A stretch of DNA of 64,000 nt from Diabrotica undecimpunctata (lineage: Eukaryota > Arthropoda > Insecta > Coleoptera > Chrysomelidae): the NCBI RefSeq assembly GCF_040954645.1, contig NC_092805.1:17138741-17202740 (forward strand), written 5' to 3'. The notes under the pieces were generated by a model, which saw only the letters and a list, made by a program, of their open reading frames with translations, was not told the origin of the DNA and ran no database searches. Both the position numbers and the translations under genes were made by a program. Positions 44,905-56,158 of this stretch are shown here, piece after piece (position 1 is the first letter of the stretch; each line of letters opens with the position of its first letter).

Positions 44905-46560
44905 AAGATCCTGTTGGATTTAACACGATTTATTTTAAATTAAATATTTTTTTGGCCTCCTTGTATAAATGATTACAGTAATGTTTATATCACCAAATAG
45001 CGAGTTAAATAACCTTTTAAATGAGCTAGAACACGATCCCTATTCTCATTTAAAAAACATGGTTGCAACAGAACGTGTGTTACAACTCTCCGCTACTGAT
45101 TCAAATGAGTAGGGAAATAATTAAATTGGCTAATAATGTTTTGCGTCGTTTCAACCACTCTTTAAAGCGACAATGACGTCGCCATGTTGCTACCTTTCGG
45201 GATAATTCGCTTAATTAAATTTTAACTGGATGCGAAAAAGCGCTAAAAGGTTTTTTTAATTATACATTTTATTCCACCTGTTCCGTTCGCGTTCAAAGGT
45301 ATCAAATTTCGTCAAACGTCTGCATATAGACAAAAAATATTGATCATCCCATTCAGTTTTTGATTATTCTCCAACCACCACGAACAAACACTTCCATTTA
45401 CTACTTTTTCCGTTGGATTTTAATAACAACTTCAAAATTACACCACCATACACAGAGCTTGTCCAATTTTCACAAAAAGCTTTTCACTTTTCACATGCAT
45501 AATGGAAATTGATGGTTGATATGAACTTAGCGAATATGTGACAATGAAAATATGAAACGCTTGGGAACAACAGAAAAGCGGGAAAAAAAGAATCAAGGGA
45601 CGACATTGATTTATGGGAAAATACTTTTAAATTATGAAGCTTGCCCGACGGATTTAAGAAAATTGAAATCCAACCTTTTTATGTTTGTTATTGGGTTTTC
45701 TTATAATTAAATCACACAATAGTTTTTTTACTGTTAGAGTATTTCTCTTTATAAATATCTATATTATACAATCAATTGCATCTACCTACAATCACTACAC
45801 TTAATTTTTTCTGTCTTTCTCCTTTAAGACTAGGGCGACAACAGAATAATATTTTAATCTGTTGTACAACTGTCATAACAAATAAGTCACTTTTGGAGAG
45901 TCGCTGAACTCTTTGCGTAAAGTCGTCTTATGTAATTGATCTACGTATAAAACCAGTGTAATTCTAGTTTGGAAATTTATTGGTTAGAAAAGCTCGAGTT
46001 TTTTATTATATTTTTTACTGATCACCAAATTCGCAGCAAATTTTTTAGGAACAAGAAAATTTTCAAAAGAATTAAAAATTAATTTTTTAAAATAATAAAC
46101 TTCTTGCATGAAAGGGCCGGTCTTTTCACCTCCAGATAAATATTGTCTTATCTGACAGATAGTTACCTGAAGGATGGACATTTATTTATAAAATAAAATG
46201 TACCCGTATTTTCACGTAAAAATAGGTTGTGGTTACTCAACTGTAAGATAAATGTAAAATTTATTTCAGAACGCACCAATATTTAAATAATTGTCAAAGA
46301 AATCACAATGTTTTAATATCTCTCCTAATTATACAATTTGTGGTGACAGGAATAAATTAAATTATGTATAGAAAAAATTAATAACGAATAAAAAATAAAA
46401 CATGTTTAATAATTTTTCTCAGGTTTTTCCATAACTCTAAAATATTATACATAAGGTTAGCTCAAACATCTTTAACTCCAAAAAGTTCATTATTGTCTTC
46501 GTTTAGCAATTCATCTTTAAAATTGTCTTAATTTTGGTCACTCGCTAAGTTATACTCATA
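44905..46560. other. No gene recognised
   Basis: AT-rich. The minus-strand frame 45984-46181 and a short plus-strand frame near 44985-45110 (NNLLNELEHDPYSHLKNMVA) show no motif I can name. Confidence 0.45.
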
Positions 46561-46566
46561 GAATGG

Positions 46567-46657
46567 GCGACTACGAACTCCTCCACGCTACCTAGATTTT
46601 AATGGGTTCAGTTTTATAGTAGGATTAAAAGCGACTACGAACTGCCCTACGCTACCT
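46567..46657. repeat. 27-bp direct repeat pair
   Basis: GCGACTACGAACTCCTCCAC continuing GCTACCT (46567-46593) recurs as GCGACTACGAACTGCCCTAC continuing GCTACCT (46631-46657), with a few mismatches and an offset of 64 bp. The right copy overlaps the end of the transposase fragment that follows. Confidence 0.8.
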
Positions 46658-47317
46658 ATAACCTCTATCAGATCTAACATGTAACAAGACAAATCTCAGA
46701 CCACTTTGTTTTGGATCATTTAGACCAGTAGTCAAGCCTATTAAAAATCCTTCCTTATAACTGGTTATGGTTGAATCTATCCATACCTTATTTACTGTAT
46801 GTCCGATATTTACCCAACTTTCATCCAAATAGAAAATATTGTATCCTTGATTTCGATAATTCTGTATTTTTCTAAAAAATTTATGCCTCCAATTTATTAT
46901 GTCAGGACGTTTCATCATTACTGCTTTCTTTCCTCTTTTTTCATAAACAAACCCCATCTCTATCATCAATAGTCCATATAGAGTACTTTTGTAAAATGTA
47001 GTAGAACAAGTCTTCTTAATTGGCTCCTGATATTCTCATCGTAGGTAAACTCCAGATTGGTTTCCTTCTTGGTCTGTTTACCTGAGTTTTTCAGAATTTT
47101 GGGTAAGTCTCCATTATGATCCAATCCTTCCTAACGAATTTTCCAGACTGTCCTATCGCTAACACCCAGCACTGTACTTGTTGTAGAAACAATTTGTGTT
47201 GGAGTCAGATCGGAATTTGATTTTGTTGTACATATCATCATATTCAAAAATAATTTGTCGCGCATATAAATCTGAGATTTGTCCTTGTTTGAAACTTTTC
47301 ACCTCTAAATGCTCCAT
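46652..47317 (-). pseudogene. Tc1/IS630-like DDE transposase, N-terminal two thirds
   Basis: Minus strand from the ATG at 47317: MEHLEVKSFKQGQISDLYAR, then a decayed helix-turn-helix segment, LDHNGDLPKI in another frame, ETNLEFTYDENIRSQLRRLV, and the open frame 46652-46969 with WRHKFFRKIQNYRNQGYNIF, YLDESWVNIGHTVNKVWIDS (first catalytic Asp), LTTGLNDPKQSG and FVLLHVRSDRGY. It stops before the second and third acidic residues, so the catalytic domain is incomplete. It resembles a family of insect transposase-like genes with the signature YLDE(S/T)WVN.H. Confidence 0.65.
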
Positions 47318-47319
47318 GT

Positions 47320-48113
47320 TTTTGACACAGTACATAAAAAATGTTTAAAAATAAATTGCACTTATTTTTTGACAAGTTAACGTACCTTCTCGAATGCACA
47401 CACAAAACAGTTAAATCTTTTCTACAAACTGCAAAACTATTATAGATATACGCACTCGTATAACAATTAGTAGATACTATTATCAGGAAAATTCTAAATG
47501 GGTATTTAATTACAATACCGAAATTTCTACACGGTTAAACCATTTCTACAAACGCCCATTAGTCAGTTAGCTATTCTACGAATTCTACGACTTTTACTTC
47601 GGAGGTCATTATTGAAATACAAAATAATAATCAATTACAAAAATTTTGTTGTTAGTAAAAAAATTCTTCTAATAATTAAATTTAATCTGACTCATTCATA
47701 TCGGCAAATCAAACATATTAATCATTTTAAAGTAGAAGACATCAAAATGATATTGCCAATATTTATGAGTTGCAAGGATTTTATTAAAAGATAGTTTATT
47801 CAATTATATGAAATCAACTTTAACTTAAAAATATCAGTTACAAAAATCATAGCATGTGATTCATGTTTTAGGTTAAATCTTCATATTTTCTGCTAAGGTA
47901 TCTCCAGATACTATATGGATAACTGTTAATGAAACACCCTGTATAAATAATACTAAAATATAAATTATGTATCCTCGATATATTTTTGACTTATCTACTA
48001 ATCGTGGCATTTTCTTTCTATTCATTTCAATTCTATTCAAAAGGTCTCCAAACATCCATTTTCGTAAATATGACAACAAGAGTTGTAAGAAATTTTCTAT
48101 TCGTCAAATACAA
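47320..48113. other. No gene; one orphan MITE end
   Basis: AT-rich. GAAACACCCTGTA at 47931-47943 matches the terminus of the MITE in the hAT intron, but its partner end was not found. Confidence 0.45.
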
Positions 48114-48405
48114 CAGTGCTCAACAATTAATAAGGATTGAAGTAATATATTACTCCAGAAATAGCCGAAGTTTGTAAAAATTTAATATAATTAAAGTAAT
48201 ATTAATACCCCGACTTTATTATCAATTTTAAACGAAATAAAATAAATTTTGCGATTATGGCCATTTTTTACTAGGGTTAGCAAAAAGTTGAATATTAAAG
48301 TCGTCTATTTTCATTTATTCTAGTTAAGCCATCATACTAGGGTCTTAACAAACTTTTAAAATATTTGAAATCATAATTATGATCCTTATTAATCGTTGAG
48401 CACTA
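48114..48405. mobile_element. MITE, 292 bp, 24-bp terminal inverted repeats
   Basis: CAGTGCTCAACAATTAATAA then GGAT at 48114-48137 is inverted at 48382-48405 with two mismatches. The interior is AT-rich and non-coding. The ends resemble those of Tc1-type elements. A clean TA duplication is visible only on the right. Confidence 0.82.
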
Positions 48406-48660
48406 TATTACGACGTCCCAATATTTTCTGGAACAGTCATTAGGGCAAATCAGTGAATGTTAGGGCAAAATTGCAAGTGCCCCGTGTGTAAGGGAGTGTT
48501 AAGTTCGAAGCCGGCTCTGCCACATTGAGGCCGACGATGAACTAGCAACGCTGCAGCGTTTTCTTCCATTTGATTAACATTGTCCGTAAGAGCCAACGCT
48601 GAAATCTACTGGTGAATCCGAGTTTAGGTACTTAGATATTATTTTTGTGAACATAGTATA

Positions 48661-49198
48661 TATAGTCTGTGCCAAACCCTTCTCTCAGTGCGTCACTAAT
48701 TTTGACGTCATGTGTGAATTTAAGAATATCGAGAATTATTGCATGACATTTTAGTTAAATTTGACAGTTTCTAATTGAAAATAATTTAATAATTTTAATA
48801 TTAGTCTTTGTTCTTTCTCAATATATTTCGGTATATTTAAAATATTTTTATGACAATAAATACAAAATTAAATTTTCACTGTAAAATGTCTGATAATACT
48901 AACCTGGAATGACAATTATCATTTTATTTAGTTGACATTGTGAAAGTACTGTCACGATCGAGACAATCTGCGTCAAATTATATTTATGCGCATCGTTGAT
49001 TGGATATCTATTTAGCGTATTCTAAACTCCAACCAATTATACATCCGTAAGTAGAATTAGCTTTACGATAAATAATTTTCTAAGTTCTATGTATAATAAT
49101 CACAGGCTCACGTTTTTTTCTGTCACTTCTAGCTTAACGTGTTAGAGAGAATTCGATCAACTATGACGCACTGAAAGAAGGGTTTGGGACGAACTATA
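48661..49198. mobile_element. MITE, 538 bp, about 35-bp terminal inverted repeats
   Basis: TATAGTCTGTGCCAAACCCT then TCTCTCAGTGCGTCA at 48661 is inverted at 49164-49198 with four mismatches. The non-coding interior contains a short dyad around TTTGACAGTTTC. The TA-rich ends are consistent with insertion at TA. Confidence 0.88.
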
Positions 49199-49519
49199 GT
49201 TTTTATTTTACTTTATTGTATTCAAAAAGGAACCCAATTCCAAAAGCATGGGCGAAAATTTTAAATGATTCAATAATGAAACTATACCAATATAATCGAA
49301 TAATGTTTATTTATAAATCTACATTAACATATATACAATAACAAAAAGTACTGTTAAACAATAACAATGTTTAATTCTAATGTCTGATTGGTGATTAAAA
49401 TAAGTAAGAGCGAACACTATATTTTAGATTTTCAAAGTTAGCTGCATAATAATTGCAAACTCACTTAATGAAGTCTAATTTAGTAATGTTTTGATTAACG
49501 TAATATTCATTTAGCCTAT

Positions 49520-51041
49520 TTTCTATAAAATCAACTGTTCTTTTTGCAGTTTTATCAAGTTTTTTTTCGAATCTATGTGCAGTTTTAATTTTCACATATA
49601 ATTCTGCTTAAAAATTTAACAAAATGTCTTTAAATTTAAATATGTCAGGATGTGATTTATAAAAACATTCATTAAATTTCGAGTGAAATGATTCACATGC
49701 GTTTGTAGTAAATATAAGAGATGATGAATTTGAAGCCCACTTGTAAGGTGGAAATGTTGAATCTTCCGTTAAATAATTATCAACTAGGTAATCAAAAAAT
49801 TGCAAAACTCCGTCATCTTCTGCCATAATATTCAAAAGTTCGTCAGAAAAAAAGTCACCAACATCATTTGGATCTAAATAAGGACTGCCGAAGAACAATT
49901 ATTTTTTTCGAATCCTGAAAAAACTAACAAATATTTTTGAAAAATTTAAACGCAGAATGAAAGATTACATTATTACCGAGGGCCGAAAGTCCCTTAGCAT
50001 AAACAAAAAGTTCTTTTGAATGAGATATTTGAAATTAAAAATCACACTAAATTTTCTTTTTTTGTTTTAACCCCTGACTTCACCCCAAGACTTTCGGCCC
50101 TCAGTAATAATGTAGTCTTTCATTCTGCGTTTAAATTTTTCAAAAATACTTATTAGTGTTTTTAGGATTCGAAAAAAATGAATGCATTTAAAAGGCATTG
50201 GATCGAAATTTTGCGCCTACGCTCTTAAATTCTACACACTAACTTGGCTGCATTTTGAATTGCTATTTCAAAATCGGAAATTATTCGCTTCGGTTTGAAA
50301 TTTAAATTCAAATCTGTACATATTGTTATTAATGTATCAAAAGTACTTTTGTACGATTGCTGTGATTTATTTGTTAGCAAACAAAATACTAGAGGAACAT
50401 AAAAACCATTTTTGTAGCCATATATAGTAAACATCTGACAAAAATATTTAGAACAGTATTGAAAAGTTCCATCTTATACATACAAAGAATCTACATTACA
50501 CAAAAAGTAAAGATTTCTGAAACAACTAAAAATTGCGGAATTATTTTTCGTAGATAATAAAAAGTTTTCACCTGTATTTTTTTTTTAAATTTAAGTTTAC
50601 TAATACTTGTAGAACTTCTTCCTGTAACTTGGGCAATGATGGTGAGGATTTTCGTCTTGCAGCATAGATCATTCTAAGAACACAAGACATGTCTTTCATC
50701 GTCAGCGGTAAATTGCTGAAATTTTCCTTCCTCAATTCCTTGTGGACAATCTTTAAAAGTCTTTCACATATATCTTCTACAGCTTTCCTCATTGTAGAAT
50801 TACTAAAAATTTGCCGGTTAACGTGGATATCTGGAGCATGATTATGCTCCACCCATGCTTTTTCAAGAATAACTTAATTTTCATCACCTTCCTTTGTGTA
50901 CACTTTTTGGTGACACCCTTTTTTGATACATCGCCATCTAACTTTTCCATCTTTGGAGACATGGGCCTTTGAATATTTATTTTCATTAATTATTAATAAA
51001 ATTTCTCCACTTTGGCTAAACATAGTCGTTGGATTCGCCAT
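49520..51041 (-). pseudogene. FLYWCH zinc finger plus MULE transposase
   Basis: Minus strand from the ATG at 51039-51041: MANPTTMFSQSGEILLIINE, KVRWRCIKKGC and VEHNHAPDIHVNRQIF form a FLYWCH-type finger. A helical linker follows (LKIVHKELRKENFSNLPLTM). The MULE core shows YV, stop, DGTFQYCSKYFCQMFTIYGY (first Asp), VPLVFCLLTNKSQQSY and KRIISDFEIAIQNAAK (second Asp). After the MITE the C-terminal part reads LDPNDVGDFFSDELLNIM, FPPYKWASNSSSLIFTTNAC and ESFHSKFNECFYKSHP (Glu of the DDE set). Lesions are a TAA near 50876, a homopolymer shift at 50577-50586, a TAA near 50477, loss of the C/SWH region and the MITE. Confidence 0.82.
49901..50179. mobile_element. Foldback MITE, 279 bp, about 90-bp arms
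   Basis: The left arm (49901 to about 49990, ATTTTTTTCGAATCCTG..., CGAGGGCCGAAAGTCCC) is inverted in the right arm (about 50090-50179) with scattered mismatches. A short AT-rich centre separates them. It sits inside the MULE pseudogene between the second Asp region and the C-terminal part. No clean target duplication was identified. Confidence 0.85.
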
Positions 51042-51049
51042 TTAAAAGT

Positions 51050-52069
51050 TAAACACTAACGAACAAAACTATACCGTAATACTTGCGACTGAAGTGAATA
51101 CCTGAAAATATTTAGATTCTTACTTTTAAATATAATCAAATTTGGAATTTCTGGTCATTTCTGGTCAAGACTTAATTCCCAACTTTCTCGGCGATGGGCA
51201 GCAGGTACTTGGGATTAATGGGACCAGGTAGTTCGTGGGGCAGTTAGATAACGCCGATTTAAACTTCTTATCAAGAATATAGAATTATTTATTCCTACCT
51301 GGTAGGTACCTAGAAAAACATATCCAAGAAGTATCACAAAATTGTCAGAATTTAAAATCAATCTTTCATATATTATATAGAAGATTTTTTGAAAGTTTTG
51401 AAAACTTCCTAGCTTCCTACTACACTCTAGGTGTTTTGTATACTTACTCTGAGTTTTTTATATATATAATTGAATGTATTTTATAATTATTAAAAGAATC
51501 TGACAACCTAGGTACTAAGTGCATATTTTCAATTTGGAATCAGATACTACTATTAGTAAATCAATAGCAGCAAAATCTTTTGAAAAAGGTTAATAAATCC
51601 ATTTTTTAATTATTAAGATATGAAACCATGTGAACCATTATGAAAATATTAAATGCCAAAACTAAGTAAATAAAAATATGTATACACCTATTATAATCAT
51701 TTATTAACAACTATTTACAATATTTTCTCAGAATATATAGATGACTGTCGATTTACTTAATCTTAATCTTTTAAAAAAGTCTTTATCATTACAAAAATTA
51801 AAATGTTCAATTCTGCCTCAAATATTATATTCTTGTACTAAGTTTATAAAGATCAAACATCATACTGTCTCTAGCCTACACTAAACAACGATATTTAGGT
51901 TACATTGTCGATTTCGCGATAACCTACAACATAATAACGAACTACAATAAACACAATTTATTTTCCATTTTTATTCAGTACTTTATTTGGCAAATAAATA
52001 TTTTATATGTCAGATAATGTTAATTTATTTTATCTGTCAGTTTATCTGTTTAGATTTAAAAACAAAATA
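51050..52069. other. No gene recognised
   Basis: AT-rich with no conserved motif. It should contain the 3' end of the hAT pseudogene that follows, but no terminus matching 53310-53329 was found. Confidence 0.45.
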
Positions 52070-52898
52070 TGATTGACCCATAGGTTGAAATGTCAGTAGT
52101 TCAGATTTCTTTCCTAGATGGCGTCCCAGCATATGACCAGCAATATGACCCAGCATAACTGGAGCTCCATCCAAAGATACAGAAATACAGTTTTCCCATT
52201 TTAAACTTTGCGAATTGAAGTAGGTATTCATTTACTTTATTGTAGACATCAAGTCCACGAGATCTTAACTTGAGAGGAGAACAAAACAGCAATTCCTCTT
52301 CAAAATTATCTGCACCCTTGTAGCGAAATACCATTAGCTGTAAATTGCTGCTAAAATCAGTTGTCTTATCAAGCTGAATAGCAAAATATTTAACCTGTTT
52401 TAATGCAAAAATAACCTGTTCCTTCACATTTTCTGCTAACTTAGAAATTCGTTCTTTCACAATTCTCGCAGACAAGGGCACTGAATTCAGTTTATTCGCT
52501 TCTTTTTGACCACACATAATCTCTGCCTTGTTTACAGCAGCTGGTTTAACCAAATTTTCACCAATAGTGTATGGTTTCTTATTTCGAGGAATCAACCAGG
52601 CTACTTCAAAGCTAGCCCGCGATATTGAACGCTGATCAAATGTACCAAACAAGTTGCTATTCAATCTTTGTCTTTTAACAGATATTTCTAAATTTGCAAA
52701 GTATTCTGGCCGCTTGGGAGACAGGTGTGAATGCAAATTATCTAAATGTTTCTTCAATTGACTTTTTTTAAAAGATTCAGAAGTCAGTACCTTCGTACAT
52801 ACAACCCACTGTGGATTCATTGTACCATTGTCTTTTATTTGTGTAAAACTGTAATTAAGGAATTCCTCTTGGTATGTTCTTTTTCTATTTGCTGTCAT
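52070..52898 (-). pseudogene. hAT transposase of the ZBED5-like type, N-terminal part
   Basis: Minus strand from the ATG at 52896-52898: MTANRKRTYQEEFLNYSFTQ, a BED-finger segment (PQWVVCTKVLTSESFKKSQL, then KKHLDNLHSHL) where the first zinc Cys has become Trp, ASFEVAWLIPRNKKPYTIGE, VPLSARIVKERISKLAENVK and YFAIQLDKTTDFSSNLQLMV (first catalytic Asp), then EEELLFCSPLKLRSRGLDVY. A frameshift near 52205 passes to VSLDGAPVMLGHIAGHMLGR, the second Asp region (usually TDGA). Nothing recognisable follows, so the dimerisation domain is missing. It shares architecture with vertebrate ZBED5-like proteins, which derive from such transposases. Confidence 0.82.
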
Positions 52899-53309
52899 CT
52901 CAAGGGAGACAGAAAATAATATCTGTAAAATACTTGAATTAAATTTTCAAATTGCGGCTTACCTCCATCGATATATCGATGATTAATGATAAAGTGGTGG
53001 TCTTGTCCGCAACTAACAAGTAACTAGTAAAAACTCACTCTCTGACTCATCAATGTATTTGTATATTGATGGCATTGCACGGACTGAGCAGGTAGCCGGG
53101 TCGGAGCTGTGCTTTACTGCGGAAAGATATAACTCGAGAACACTCTAGTGCTGAGGAGTGAGATGGCGTGGCTTGCATATGTCGCTAAATTATTTAAGTT
53201 GAAAAAATACTAACAGGTTTATAAAATAGCAAATATACTTTTTACTCACAAAAGTTCCATTTTCACCCCCAAAAATTTCATTTTTACCCGATTTGGGTAA
53301 ATTTACACC

Positions 53310-53329
53310 GGTTCTCCGACCACTGGTCC
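53310..53329 (-). repeat. Probable 5' terminus of the second hAT
   Basis: Read on the minus strand, CAGTGGTCGGAGAACCGGTG has the CAGxGG...GAACC form of hAT ends and lies about 430 bp upstream of the transposase ATG. The opposite end is absent. Confidence 0.6.
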
Positions 53330-53816
53330 ATAGGATGATACTTTGTTAGAACGTTTTCCTGGTTTTGCGATCATAATATCTTCTGCCTCTTTCCAGAGCC
53401 TATGGAGGTATCTCAGTCTGAATGAAGCATTTATTGAACCCAATTATTGTAGCAATCGAATTATAGCTTACGACATTTACGTAGGAATATTATGAATCAA
53501 ATGTCCGCGGAGAAAATGTAGCAAAACATCTTAAAATAGTTATTAAGCTAAAAGCCAAATAAAAACGGGACTGTATTATTAATGTTGCTTAATCACTCCT
53601 CGAAGCAGCAAGATCGAGTTTTATTAGAGATTTTAGTACCCCATAAAGTCAGACACTCCTGTGAAGCGTCACAATTTATCTTTCGCATTTACCCATCAAG
53701 CAAACGACTTCGTGTGTTGCTGGAACAAGCACTAAACTATGGTTACGGTTACGGTTACCGTAACCGTGACGACCTACGCACATCTTGCGTCTCGCAGAGG
53801 ATTAATTTAAGCTCTA

Positions 53817-53943
53817 TCAGGAGATCAATTTAAGAAAATTGAAGGGCTGTTGCTTCCGAGAGAGAATTTGACGATAAATAGAAAACGTGTCTTGACAAAA
53901 TTGAAACAAGCTGGAAATGCCAGGAAGGAAAAATGTGATTTCA
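53817..53943 (+). other. Exon-like open segment of unknown identity
   Basis: Between a possible acceptor (CTCTATCAG) and a consensus-like donor (AGGTAAGAAA) lies an open frame reading GDQFKKIEGLLLPRENLTIN, then RKRVLTKLKQAGNARKEKCD and FR. I do not recognise the protein. It could be a transposon exon, a host exon or chance. The rest of 53330-54380 shows no gene. Confidence 0.3.
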
Positions 53944-54382
53944 GGTAAGAAATGATAAAAATAATTAATAGATCCATCAAAATTGATTATATTTTGTGGA
54001 GACAGGAAATTTGGTTGGTAATGATGACACAATATAATTTGTAAATTTTGTTAACCTTTACAATCCCATGCTAGTTTAATCAACGTAGGCACCGAAGTGC
54101 GATCCTATAGAGAACCCATACAATATTTAATAATACCTGTAATTTTCAAGTTCTGATAAAATAAGACGAGTTATTTGTATTCTTATCATATTTCTTAAGT
54201 GTAAAAATAGAATAGATGTAATTTCGATAAAATTTATACTAGATAACCAAAGTTTAAACGAAAACAATATTCCTGTAGCTTTCTGCACATACCATGACCC
54301 CTATTTAACAAATAAGACTATCAGAAAGTGAGGATAATGTATATATTTAATCTAGAACTCGATGGTGTCTCCCTTTCGTTTT

Positions 54383-54383
<1 letters not shown>

Positions 54384-54452
<69 letters not shown>
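54384..54452. repeat. (TA)n microsatellite
   Basis: A TA run of about 69 bp without obvious interruptions. Confidence 0.97.
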
Positions 54453-54454
54453 CT

Positions 54455-55681
54455 ATTGAACATAAAAGCAAGAGGACTGTATGAAATTGTATTTAAAAAG
54501 TAAAATCAATAAACAAACTATATATACTGTCATACTTTTTCTTTCCCAACCAAAGAAAAATAAATAAAAATATCCATCGGAATAAAATTTTAAGATATCA
54601 TTATAAACAAAAATGTATATATTAATTTAAGATAAGATTTAGTGTAGATAAGAATAGAAATTTGTTTGGCAAACGACCTTTTTCCGTTTCAAACAAAATT
54701 ATCAAAAAACCTTTGTTTAGAATTAGAAGACATTTTACCTGTAAGTTAATCTTTTCATTGTTTGTATAGTCGAGTATTAAATGACCATATTCTAATCTTT
54801 TGAAATATGTATAAATGATGTATTGAAAAAACCAATTTTATAGTAAGCTATTTAGTTTTCTCTGAAACCGAAATTAGGCTTTTCCAAAATCATGGTAAAC
54901 ACAATTTGAGCTTTTGATTGGACGGTCGTTTTTAAATGGGAATTTGGGAGTCGATCATGAGACAGGAGAAGTTAGTCATATTTTGGTAATCGAAAGGAAA
55001 CAGTCGTTTTGTCTCAAGATAGGGTGTGGTTCGTGAGTTTGGATACCGGCGTAACGAAAAGAAGTGAATAGTTTGAAGAAGGAGATAACAAGTAGATTAA
55101 AAGAGGTCCTTGTATCTACCGTGGGCATTTTATGAAGTATATGTGAAAGTATTCTTACGGCATCAAGTTGACAAAAGGAGGTCCTGGTGTCATAAATAAG
55201 TAGCTGAGTTTGGAGAAGTGAATCAGGTGTTTTTTGTGTAGTCTGCAGGAGGTTTGCAGAGACGTTAAGAAAGAGCCGAGGTGCCAAAAGGGAGAGATCA
55301 CATCGTTGAGGAGACTGGACTTTTCTGGGTATTTTCCAACATACAACTCAAGAAGAAAATAAGCTGTAAGTGTTTGTACAATTGAATTTTATATCTGTGA
55401 AGGATCGTTTCGACATCATGGTTATTAGCATTCAAATTTAAGAACTAAGGTTTTGTTAGGCTAATCAAAAGTTTAAAGTTTTGTTGTTTCTTGTTTCAAG
55501 TAAAGAAAATTTTAAGTAAAATTGGTTTTTCACGTAATATAAATGTATGTAGCTTTATAATCTTATTATTATAAAAATTTGATTTATTTTCTTGTATGCT
55601 GATTGATAAGAGAACGACAGAATTTAATAATTGTTTTATTCGTTCATATAAAATAAAGAAACGTAAATCTTTGTAATATAA
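54455..55681. other. No gene recognised
   Basis: The part 54890-55350 is less AT-rich than its surroundings and has purine-rich segments (GAAGAAGGAGATAACAAG). It might be a retroelement leader, but no coding match or repeat partner was found. Confidence 0.4.
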
Positions 55682-55696
55682 TAGAGGAAAGTAGCC

Positions 55697-55726
55697 TAAT
55701 TTCGGATAGTGTCTTAATTTCGGATA
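55697..55726. promoter_or_regulatory. Left-end pair of TAATTTCGGATA motifs
   Basis: Two direct copies, at 55697-55708 and 55715-55726, lie 13 bp inside the left terminus. They probably serve as transposase-binding sites, by analogy with repeated subterminal motifs of other DNA transposons. The function is inferred. Confidence 0.55.
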
Positions 55727-56054
55727 GCGGTGTATCTAAAAAAGTTTCTTTATTTGCGAACAGAAACCTATACGTATGTCACGCTGAATACCACAGAGAA
55801 CATTATCTTAAATTGTTTAGGTAGTAGAGCTGCTCCCCGTTAGATGGCAGTGCCGAAACCACCAAACGTTATTGTGCAGTTTTTTTTCGGTCGTATTTCA
55901 AAGCCTATTTTTTCGTGTTTTTATTCCTGTTTGAAGTTTGATCTTTTGGCAGGGGTAAGCTAGAAACCTGTTTTATTTGATTTTGCTACTAATTTAAAGC
56001 AGATTTTAATCACATATAAATTAGAGAGCCCTAACCTTAAAAATAAAAAATTCC

Positions 56055-56100
56055 TAATTTCGGATAGTACAAGTCCCATAATTTCGGATATCCGAAATTA
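56055..56100. promoter_or_regulatory. TAATTTCGGATA cluster upstream of the pogo ORF
   Basis: One copy at 56055-56066 and a palindromic pair at 56079-56100 (TAATTTCGGATATCCGAAATTA, two overlapping inverted copies) lie about 60 bp before the ATG. Their position suggests an operator for autoregulation or an internal binding site. This is inference from placement. Confidence 0.5.
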
Positions 56101-56158
56101 GGAACCTTAAATTGATGATCATGTTAGCATAAAAACTTTTGTTTCTTTTCAGAAGAAA

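Noticed and set aside
48480..48560. GTTCGAAGCC as a tRNA B box (tRNA gene or SINE)
   Set aside because: No A box at the right distance and no cloverleaf can be drawn; support is too weak.
53739..53771. GGTTACGGTTACGG repeats as telomere-like sequence
   Set aside because: Only three units followed by their inverse. Insect telomere repeats are TTAGG-type, and this is a small hairpin.
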